Shown: piece after piece, positions 52,941 through 59,803 of the stretch
Layout: every line of letters starts with the position of its first letter
Position numbering within the stretch: the first letter of the stretch is position 1
NCBI GenBank assembly: GCA_017644045.1
Contig: JAEPMI010000007.1
Location: 248,001-312,000 of the forward strand
Length of the DNA: 64,000 nucleotides
Direction of reading: 5' to 3'
Source of the DNA: Deltaproteobacteria bacterium
GTDB taxonomy: Bacteria > Myxococcota_A > Polyangia > Polyangiales > Houyiibacteriaceae
The notes under the pieces: model-generated
The model's database searches: none
What the model was told of the DNA's origin: nothing
The model's input: only the letters and a program-made list of their open reading frames with translations
Translations under genes and position numbers: made by a program

Positions 52941-54284
52941 ATGCGAACCCGCGCCCTACTCTTTGCCCCCCTACTCAGCGTCATTCTCAGCGGTTGTCCC
53001 GTCTGGGGCGATGGCGGCGACGACGACGTGATGCCCTGCGTCGGTCTCGGCTGCGTCTGCCTCGACGACTCCGACTGCCTCAGCAGCGAGGTCTGCGGAC
53101 CGGATGGCTACTGCATTCCGGACGACGAGCCCTGCACCGCGGACAGCGACTGCCGAAGCGGCGAGATCTGTGAAGCCGGCGCCTGCGTCCCCGAAGACGC
53201 CTGCGTCCGCGACACCGACTGCGACTCCAGCGAGATCTGCGAGGGCGGTGCCTGCGTCCCCGTCGACGAGTGTCGACGCGACAGCGAGTGCGCGGCTGGC
53301 GAGCTCTGTGAGGCCGGCGCCTGTGTCCCGGCGGACGACTGCACCCGCGACAGCGACTGCGCGTCCGACGAGATCTGCGAGGCCGGGCTCTGCGTTCCCG
53401 AGTCGGGCTGCCTGCGCGACACCGACTGCGCGACCGGCGAGCTCTGCGAGGCCGGCGCCTGCGTGCCCGAGGCGGACTGCCGCCGCGACAGCGACTGCGG
53501 GACCGGCGAGCTCTGTGAGGCCGGTGTCTGCGTGCCCGACACCACCATCGAGAACTGCCGCACCCACGGCGACTGTGAGGTCGGCGAGTACTGCGACACC
53601 GCGAGCGACCTCTGCACCCCGAGCGGGACCTGCGCGGACGACTCCGAGTGCGCCACGGACTTCTACTGCGACTTCCGCGGCACCTGCGTCCCCGAGGCCC
53701 CCAACAGCTGCCGCACCACCGCGGACTGCACCGGCGCCGACCGCTGCATCGAGGGCTTCTGCCGAGCCCCGGCGGACACCTGCCAGTTCGAGTACGAGTG
53801 TGGCCCCGGCGCCGCGTGCATGAACGCCGGTTGCACCGAGATCTGCACCGGCGACGCGGACTGCCCCTCCGGCACCGCCTGCATCGGCAACTTCTGCCGC
53901 CCCGACACCGAGTGCACCTCGACCGACGACTGCGGCAGCGGTGAGCACTGTGTCGACGCCCGCTGTCTCCCCGACTGTGAGGGTGGCGGCACCTGTGGCG
54001 CCGACGAGTACTGCGGCGACGACGACTTCTGTCGCCCCGACTGGCGACGCGACCCGTTCTGCTCGGACGACGACGACTGCGCGGTCGGCAGCGTCTGCGT
54101 GGACGGCGCCTGCCGCACCCCGTGCCCGACTGGTACCGACGACGAGTGCCGGATGGCCGATGCCCTCCTGCCCGTCTGCGACACCGACAACCTCTGCTAC
54201 TCGACCACGGAGACCGCTCCCGAGTGTCAGAACGAGGACATGTGCGGCGCCGGCGAGAGCTGCGTGAACGCCATCTGCCGCTGA
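52941..54284 (+). CDS. Cys-rich tandem-repeat lipoprotein
   Basis: 447 residues. Lipobox LSGC (Cys 19). The mature chain is almost wholly made of short disulfide-type modules, C..DSDC..GE.CEAGACVP, of about 23 residues; six are near-identical (about residues 64-201), and diverged ones continue to the C terminus. Such modules (Dickkopf-like/Cys-rich repeat) are widespread in myxobacterial surface proteins and probably form rigid, disulfide-linked rods. The gene has its own near-consensus sigma-54 promoter, suggesting enhancer-dependent, conditional expression, which in Myxococcota is often developmental. Confidence 0.9.
   Translation: MRTRALLFAPLLSVILSGCPVWGDGGDDDVMPCVGLGCVCLDDSDCLSSEVCGPDGYCIPDDEPCTADSDCRSGEICEAGACVPEDACVRDTDCDSSEICEGGACVPVDECRRDSECAAGELCEAGACVPADDCTRDSDCASDEICEAGLCVPESGCLRDTDCATGELCEAGACVPEADCRRDSDCGTGELCEAGVCVPDTTIENCRTHGDCEVGEYCDTASDLCTPSGTCADDSECATDFYCDFRGTCVPEAPNSCRTTADCTGADRCIEGFCRAPADTCQFEYECGPGAACMNAGCTEICTGDADCPSGTACIGNFCRPDTECTSTDDCGSGEHCVDARCLPDCEGGGTCGADEYCGDDDFCRPDWRRDPFCSDDDDCAVGSVCVDGACRTPCPTGTDDECRMADALLPVCDTDNLCYSTTETAPECQNEDMCGAGESCVNAICR
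53130..53543 (+). repeat. Six tandem 69-bp coding repeats
   Basis: Six in-frame units of 23 codons within the Cys-rich lipoprotein gene. Neighbouring units differ at a few codons while keeping every Cys codon; the consensus is CxRDSDCxSGEICEAGACVP. The regular unit length suggests growth by unequal exchange or slippage. Confidence 0.85.
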
Positions 54285-54372
54285 GGCGCTAGCCACCCCG
54301 ACCGAGCCCTCGGCCGCATCCCGCGGTCGGGGGCTTCGTCGTTCCAGGCTTCAGTTTCGCCCGCTCCGCCCC

Positions 54373-54569
54373 GAACGAGATCGCACGGAGCCACCAAGAA
54401 CACGAAGTTGCACAAAGAAAGATGTTGGATGGGTCGTGTCTGGACGGTTCGTCGATCGACCGTGCATCGCGAAGCGACCGGCTGGCGACTTACGGCCCGA
54501 CCCCAATCGGCCCACATCCAATCCCTCTGTGGATCTTCGTGGTCTCCGTGCCTTTGTGCGATCTCGTTC
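54373..54569. mobile_element. 197-bp MITE-like or REP-like palindromic element
   Basis: GAACGAGATCGCAC (54373-54386) and its exact reverse complement GTGCGATCTCGTTC (54556-54569) bound the element. Inside, the arms stay similar: the left arm continues CGGAGCCACCAAG and CACGAAG, the right arm on the opposite strand ACAAAGGCACGGAGACC and CACGAAG. The interior has no coding frame. It fills most of the 327-base gap between two convergent genes. A non-autonomous transposon or a long terminator-like RNA hairpin are both possible. Confidence 0.6.
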
Positions 54570-54611
54570 CAGGGCCCCACGAGTCCAACGAAGCCCGGGG
54601 CGGACGGTGGG

Positions 54612-55718
54612 CTAGCGATCGGAGTCGACCGCGGCGAGCGTGCGATCCATGTCGTGCGCCGCCTGGAACCCGAGCACCTCGCGCGCGCGGCTGCCGTCGA
54701 CCATGCAGAGGTAGCGGATGAAGTCGATCTCGGGCGCGGGGAACGACGTGAGCCGGAGCTTCCAGAGGCGCTCGAGGCCAGCCTTGGCCGCGAAGGCGGG
54801 GACCGCGCGGGGGCGACGCCCGAGGCGGGAGAGGACCTTCGAGAGCGGCATCTCGCCGGGGCCGCGGAGGTTGAAGATGCCGCGGACGCCGGGCTGGAGC
54901 GCCAGCGAGATGGCCTCGACCACGTCGCGCTCGTGAATGACCTGCACCATCGGATCGAAGCCGAGAATGGTGATCGGCCGCTCGAGCCGCAGGTAGTTGC
55001 TCGGCGCGTTCTTCACGCCGCCGAGGATGTGGCAGGGCCGGAGGATGACGGTCTCGGTCTGCGGGTGCTTCCAGAAAAAGCTCTGGGCGAGCATGTCGAG
55101 CTCGACCAGGTCCCGCATGCCGCCGAAGCCCTGCGAGCCCAGGAGCGGCGCGTCCTCGGTCAGGAACTGCGGGTTGTCCGGCTGCGGGCCGTAGACGTTC
55201 GCGCTCGAGAGCACGACCAGCTTCGGCACGTCGAAGTCCTCGAGGTACTCGAGGAGCTTCTGGAAGGCCGCGACGTTCCAGCGGTGCCGATCGTGATCGC
55301 TGGCGCGAGGGTCGTGCATCACGCCCAGGTGGACGACGGCCCGGATCGGCTCCGCGCGGAAGACGTCGCGCGTCTTCTTCCGCCGCACGTCGATCGCGTG
55401 GTGCGTGATGTCCTTCGGCCGGTCGGGGAAGGCGCGGCGGTCCACGCCAACGACTCGGGTCTCGCGGTGCAGGCGACGCGCGAGGAGGTGGCCGAGGCGA
55501 CCACAGATCCCGGTGACCAGCACCGCCCCTTCATCGCTGGACTGGCTTGCGGGCTCGGATGGACGCTCGTCCGCCGTCACCGCAGCGACGGGCGGACTGC
55601 CGCGGCGCGCCTTCGGGCGGCCCGCGTCGAAGGTGGCCTCCGGCGCGCTCTCGCTCTCGTCGGCGTAGCGAGCGGCGGGGCGCTCACTCTCGGAGCCGGG
55701 ATCCCCCTCCCCGGCCAT
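54612..55718 (-). CDS. Extended-SDR epimerase-like protein with altered active site
   Basis: 368 residues. After a Ser/Glu/Pro-rich leader of about 63 residues comes an NAD-binding start (LVTGICGRLGHLLARRL), DRRAFPD, VHLGVMHDP and SSANVYGP, as in extended SDR epimerases. The catalytic YxxxK is replaced in MRDLVELDML, so a standard epimerase reaction is doubtful. ATG at 55718. The next gene upstream ends four bases away. Together with the acyltransferase two genes upstream, the pairing resembles the mycobacterial Rv0501-Rv0502 neighbours as I remember them; this needs checking. Confidence 0.8.
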   Translation of the reverse strand: MAGEGDPGSESERPAARYADESESAPEATFDAGRPKARRGSPPVAAVTADERPSEPASQSSDEGAVLVTGICGRLGHLLARRLHRETRVVGVDRRAFPDRPKDITHHAIDVRRKKTRDVFRAEPIRAVVHLGVMHDPRASDHDRHRWNVAAFQKLLEYLEDFDVPKLVVLSSANVYGPQPDNPQFLTEDAPLLGSQGFGGMRDLVELDMLAQSFFWKHPQTETVILRPCHILGGVKNAPSNYLRLERPITILGFDPMVQVIHERDVVEAISLALQPGVRGIFNLRGPGEMPLSKVLSRLGRRPRAVPAFAAKAGLERLWKLRLTSFPAPEIDFIRYLCMVDGSRAREVLGFQAAHDMDRTLAAVDSDR

Positions 55719-55721
55719 CGT

Positions 55722-56735
55722 TCACTCGCTTCCCGCCTCGGGGTCTTCGGGCGGGGGCGGGTCGGCGGGCTCGCTCGGCTCCTCGGCCTCCGCGCCACCG
55801 ACGGGCTCACCGTCGCGAGTCTCGACCTCGACCTCCTGCTGGGTGATCTCGATCGTGGTCTCGAAGATGGAGCCACCGGCGATGGTGAAGAGGTTCCGGC
55901 CACCGAAAGGCACGTCGAGGCGCGGGTCCATGTACTCCCACGTCATCGTGTAGGCGCCGGGCGCCGGGCCGGCCTCGATGCCGGTCACCCGCATCGCGAG
56001 CCAGGGGGTGTTCGCGAACGCTTCGCGGAACCAGTCGTAGATCGCGCGCTGACCGTCGAAGCGCATCGGCTGGTCCGTCGGCGTGCGGGTGAAGGGATCG
56101 ATCAACGATCCATCCGCGGCGAAGAGCTGCGTGATGTGCCCGGCGTCCTTCCGGTTGAAGTGCGCGGCGTAGCGCCGGATGAGCTCGTCGCCCGTGAACT
56201 CGTTCCGCTGCGACGGCGCGTAGACCATCTTCACCTCGAGGCCGTTGCACCAGTTCGAGCGCTGCACGTAGACCTCGATGAAGTCACCGCGGCGGCGCAC
56301 GTCGCCGGGACGGTCGGGCTCGGGATCCGTCGGGCACTCGCCCTCGTGGATGCGCGCCTCCTCGGACATCGCCCACCCCTGGTCGTGGTCGGCACCGGGC
56401 TTGGCGCGCTGGACGATCGTCTCCTGGCAGCTCTCGCCGAGGCTGTGGTCGTAGACCATCAAGAGGCCCGCGTCGTCGGCGTAGATGTCGACGGTCCGCT
56501 GGAAGCCCTCTTCGATGTAGCGAGGCTCACCTTCCGTGCAGGTCGCCTCGACGAAGGTCCAGTGGCTGCCACCGAGATCGGGGCCCGCAGGGAGCGTCCC
56601 CTCCAGGTGACTGCTGCTCGAGCCTCCGACGTCCAGGTCGGCGGACTCGTCCGGGAGAGTTCGCTGGTTGTCCGACGGTCCGCAGCCGAGGGCGACGGGC
56701 ACAGCCAGAGCGAGGAGAGCGAAGACGCGCACCAT
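55722..56735 (-). CDS. Lipoprotein with NTF2/SnoaL-like domain
   Basis: 337 residues from the ATG at 56735 with lipobox ALGC; an ATG at 56753 would add six residues. The N-terminal half is beta-rich with Cys (ATCTEGEPRY, LGESCQETI). Residues about 195-310 look like an NTF2/SnoaL fold: DELIRRYAAHFNRKDAGHI, LFAADGSLIDPFT and AIYDWFREAFANTPW. A Pro/Glu tail follows. The function is unknown; this fold often binds small hydrophobic ligands. It sits between the acyltransferase and the SDR, probably in one transcript. Confidence 0.78.
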   Translation of the reverse strand: MVRVFALLALAVPVALGCGPSDNQRTLPDESADLDVGGSSSSHLEGTLPAGPDLGGSHWTFVEATCTEGEPRYIEEGFQRTVDIYADDAGLLMVYDHSLGESCQETIVQRAKPGADHDQGWAMSEEARIHEGECPTDPEPDRPGDVRRRGDFIEVYVQRSNWCNGLEVKMVYAPSQRNEFTGDELIRRYAAHFNRKDAGHITQLFAADGSLIDPFTRTPTDQPMRFDGQRAIYDWFREAFANTPWLAMRVTGIEAGPAPGAYTMTWEYMDPRLDVPFGGRNLFTIAGGSIFETTIEITQQEVEVETRDGEPVGGAEAEEPSEPADPPPPEDPEAGSE

Positions 56736-56796
56736 GCCCCCGTTGGAGCGCATCGCGCCGTCCCCGTCAAGGCGCGAGCCCACGCGTGAGCCCTGC

Positions 56797-57726
56797 TCAG
56801 CCGAAGATCGACCGTCGTTCGCTCAGCCCGCGGGCCACCAGGGACTCGATGCTGCTCTTCACCACGGACACCTTGTGCTGGATCACCGAGTCGTCGTCGT
56901 CGGCGTCGCCGTCGAAGCGGAGCGCTTCCCCGAAGTAGATGTGGTACCGAGTGGGGAGAGGTGCGACGACCCCCAGGAGAAGCTGAGGGATGATCGGGAA
57001 CGACGGGATCTTCAGCGCCTTCGCCAGCGGCTGGATGTCGGCGATCGAGGGGTACTGCTCTTCGGCCCCGACCACCGCCACCGGAACGATGGGAGTGCCC
57101 GTCTCCAGGGCGAGTCGCATGAAGCCGAGGCCGAACTCCACGAGCCGGTAGCGCTGGTCGAAGGGCTTGGAGATGCCTCGGGAGCCTTCCGGGAACACCA
57201 GCAGGGCCTCGTCGTTGCGCAGCAGGCGCCGCGCGTTGTCCGGCGTCCCGACCACCTGACCGAGCCGGGGGAAGAGCGTGGAGACGAAGGGGAGCTCGGC
57301 GGTCCACTTCTCCACCATGCTCCTCGGGAAGCGCGGCGGGTCGCGGTCGAGCATGAGCGACGCGCCGATCATGGCGCCGTCGATCGGCACCTGACCGGAG
57401 TGGTTGGCGACCACGAGCACCCGTCCGTCGGGCACCTGGTCCACATCGAAGACCTTGGTGCGGAAGTAGCGCCGATGGAGCAGCGCGGTCGCCGCGAGCG
57501 CGTAGCGACCGGCCACCGGATCGAAGCCGAAGGGATCGTGGCCGACTTCGTTCGTGTGCGTCTGGATCTTCTGGATCCGACCGCTGATGTCGTCGCCGAC
57601 GACTTCCTCCACGAAGCGCACGAGCCGATCCCCGAAGGGGCTCCGCTCGGCGGGCGCCGGGCGACCCGCCGCCGTGTCGAAGGGCGCGCCCGAGATCGGG
57701 ATCGGTCGCTCGGAGTCGTGGGTCAC
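56797..57726 (-). CDS. PlsC-like lysophospholipid/diacylglycerol acyltransferase
   Basis: 309 residues from a GTG at 57726. The acyltransferase blocks are VVANHSGQVPIDGAM (acyl-transfer His and Asp with the longer spacing of MGAT-like members), FPRSMVEKW, LLVFPEGSRGISKPF and GTPIVPVAVVGAEEQYP. It is predicted to esterify a lyso-lipid or diacylglycerol at the inner membrane. First gene of a three-gene minus-strand cluster, 61 bases before the lipoprotein. The substrate is unknown. Confidence 0.9.
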   Translation of the reverse strand: MTHDSERPIPISGAPFDTAAGRPAPAERSPFGDRLVRFVEEVVGDDISGRIQKIQTHTNEVGHDPFGFDPVAGRYALAATALLHRRYFRTKVFDVDQVPDGRVLVVANHSGQVPIDGAMIGASLMLDRDPPRFPRSMVEKWTAELPFVSTLFPRLGQVVGTPDNARRLLRNDEALLVFPEGSRGISKPFDQRYRLVEFGLGFMRLALETGTPIVPVAVVGAEEQYPSIADIQPLAKALKIPSFPIIPQLLLGVVAPLPTRYHIYFGEALRFDGDADDDDSVIQHKVSVVKSSIESLVARGLSERRSIFG

Positions 57727-57820
57727 GGGGCGATCATAGACCACGAACGACGGAGATTGGGCGCCCGTGGCCTTTGTCGAAAAGTTGCCCCGACCGCCCA
57801 CTTTCCGAACAGGTGGAGAC

Positions 57821-59134
57821 ATGCGCCGCACTCGCGCGATCCACACGCTCCTCTTCGCCCTCGGGGCGCTCCTGCCGCTCGTCCCCGGTGCCGTCGCCAC
57901 GGCGGACGAGGACGAGGACGACATCGTCGAGAACGAGCCGCACGACGATCTCGACGACGACGAAGAATCGGGGTCGCCCCGGCGCCGCCGCGGCCGCCGG
58001 CACGACTACTCGCACTTCAGCGATGGTCCGCGGCGGGTGCCGAACCCGCGCGGCGCATCCCAGGCCCGCGCCGAGTCGCTCGGCCTCGGCACCCGCGATG
58101 CCGCGAGCCACGCGCTCCGCCGGAGTCCGGACCCTCGATGGCTCCGCGCCGCCGAGCACCACGGACCGATGCCCGAGCACCTGCACTGGCCCGTCGACCT
58201 CGGTCGCTTCGGCCGCGGCTTCGGCTTCGTGCGGCGGACCCGCCCGGACCTCCGCCACGACGGAGTCGACGTGGTCGCCGACGAGGGCTCGGTGATTCGA
58301 GCGGTGGGCCCAGGCATCGTCGCCTACTCCGACAACGGCATTCGCGGCTTCGGCAACGCGGTGGTCATCGTGCATCCGAACGGCTGGGTCTCGCTCTACG
58401 CCCACTGCTACCGGACCACCGTCCAGCCGGGCTGGCGGGTTCGCGCCGGTGAGCGCATCGGCTTCGTCGGGACCACCGGCATCAGCCGCGGCCCGCACCT
58501 CCACTTCGAGCTCCGGCGCAACGGCCGCGCCTTCGACCCGCTGCACGAGTTCGAGGGGCGTCCGTGGATCGCCGCGTACCGCCGCTGGCGGGACCTGCGC
58601 TCGAGCGGTCAGTACGAAGAGCCCACCGCCCACGTCCCGGAGAACACGCCGCCGGAGCGCGGGCTCGCTCGCCCGACCCGCGAGCGCCGAGCCGCGGCGG
58701 AGGACGTCGGCCAGGTGGCCTTCCTGCGGAAGCTCATCGCGGACGGCGCCGGCCAGGACGAGCTCGAAGAGGTCCCCGGCGACCACTTCAGCAACCTGCT
58801 CTGGCCACTGCGAGGCAGCGCTCGCATCGTGCGCCGCCCGCGCGGCGTGAACCTGAGCACCGAGCCGGACACCCCCATCCGCGCGGTCGCGGACGGCCTC
58901 GTGGTGTTCACCGGCGAGGGCCTGAGCGGTGTCGGCAAGGCGGTCGGAGTCCTGCATCCGAACGGCTGGGTCACCCTCTACGGCAACGCCGAGAGCCTTC
59001 ACGTCGAGGTGGGCCAGGCCGTGCAGCGTGGCGAGTGGATCGCCCGTGGCGGCGGCGCGGGTCCCGTGCACTTCCAGCTCCACCAGGGTGGCTCCGAGGT
59101 CGATCCCCGCGAGCTCTTCGTCCAGGTCCGCTGA
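57821..59134 (+). CDS. Exported M23/LytM protein with one active and one degenerate domain
   Basis: 437 residues. A signal peptide (MRRTRAIHTLLFALGALLPL) and an acidic/basic low-complexity stretch precede the first LytM domain (about 130-235), with intact zinc ligands and catalytic His: RHDGVDVVAD and GPHLHFELR. The second (about 325-437) keeps the fold (TPIRAVADGLVVFTGEG, HPNGWVTLYGN, GPVHFQLHQGG) but has RGVNLST in place of the HxxxD ligand. The first should cleave peptidoglycan peptides; the second may bind or regulate. ATG at 57821 follows AGGTGGAGAC. Confidence 0.9.
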   Translation: MRRTRAIHTLLFALGALLPLVPGAVATADEDEDDIVENEPHDDLDDDEESGSPRRRRGRRHDYSHFSDGPRRVPNPRGASQARAESLGLGTRDAASHALRRSPDPRWLRAAEHHGPMPEHLHWPVDLGRFGRGFGFVRRTRPDLRHDGVDVVADEGSVIRAVGPGIVAYSDNGIRGFGNAVVIVHPNGWVSLYAHCYRTTVQPGWRVRAGERIGFVGTTGISRGPHLHFELRRNGRAFDPLHEFEGRPWIAAYRRWRDLRSSGQYEEPTAHVPENTPPERGLARPTRERRAAAEDVGQVAFLRKLIADGAGQDELEEVPGDHFSNLLWPLRGSARIVRRPRGVNLSTEPDTPIRAVADGLVVFTGEGLSGVGKAVGVLHPNGWVTLYGNAESLHVEVGQAVQRGEWIARGGGAGPVHFQLHQGGSEVDPRELFVQVR

Positions 59135-59191
59135 ACCCGCCGCGCCGTTGGCCGGTGTAACCGAGTTCGTGGTAGGACGTAGCCGCCCCCC

Positions 59192-59728
59192 ATGAAGCGC
59201 CCTGCCTTTCTTCTCCTCCTGCTCCCGGCCCTCGCCTGCGGAGACGACGCCCCCCTCGAGCCGACCTACGAGAACGTGGCAGCGGTCCTCGAGCGAAGCT
59301 GCGGTGGCTCCTCGATGAGCTGCCACGGCGGGGCTCGTGGCAACGCGATGCTGAACTTCGGCATCGTGGAGGGTGAGGGTCGGCCCTACACGGAGGTCCT
59401 GGTGGGCGTCGAGTCCTGCGAGTACGACTTCATGCCGCGCGTCGACCCGGGCAACCCGGAGAACAGCTGGCTGATGGTCAAGCTGGAAGGCGCCCACTCG
59501 GCGGACGGCAAGCTCCTCTTCGAGCCGGATCCGGGCTGGGACGACGGTCTCGATCCGCGAATGGACGGCTCGCTGCCGCCCTCGACCTGCCCCCTGACCG
59601 ACGAGGGCGAGCTGAGCTTCGGCTACTCGATGCCCCAGAACGTCGGGGCCCCGGACCCGCTCCCGCAGCGTGAGCTCGACATGATCTACGAGTGGATCCT
59701 GATCGGCGCCCCCGGCCCCGGCGAGTAG
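59192..59728 (+). CDS. Small lipoprotein with haem-motif-like Cys cluster
   Basis: 178 residues, lipobox LACG. The region VLERSCGGSSMSCHGGARGN resembles the start of secreted cytochrome-like domains (FxxxCxxCH) but with six residues between the cysteines rather than two, so covalent haem binding is doubtful. The C-terminal MIYEWILIGAP is typical of that group, where it often ends the domain. TAGGAC at 59173-59178 may be its -10. It is followed by the lipase-like lipoprotein. Confidence 0.75.
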   Translation: MKRPAFLLLLLPALACGDDAPLEPTYENVAAVLERSCGGSSMSCHGGARGNAMLNFGIVEGEGRPYTEVLVGVESCEYDFMPRVDPGNPENSWLMVKLEGAHSADGKLLFEPDPGWDDGLDPRMDGSLPPSTCPLTDEGELSFGYSMPQNVGAPDPLPQRELDMIYEWILIGAPGPGE

Positions 59729-59743
59729 TCCGCGCCGCCAACG

Positions 59744-59772
59744 TTGGTGAGGGGCCGATCCCTCGGTAGACT
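59744..59772 (+). promoter_or_regulatory. Candidate promoter of the lipase-like lipoprotein
   Basis: TTGGTG (59744-59749) and TAGACT (59767-59772) have a 17-base spacer. The start codon is at 59804, so the leader would be about 25 bases. Confidence 0.4.
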
Positions 59773-59803
59773 GTGCACCTGCTTGGGATGTGAGGTGCAG
59801 GTC

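Noticed and set aside
53130-53543. CRISPR-like array
   Set aside because: The regular repeats are in frame, keep all Cys codons and have no unique spacers; they are a coding tandem repeat.
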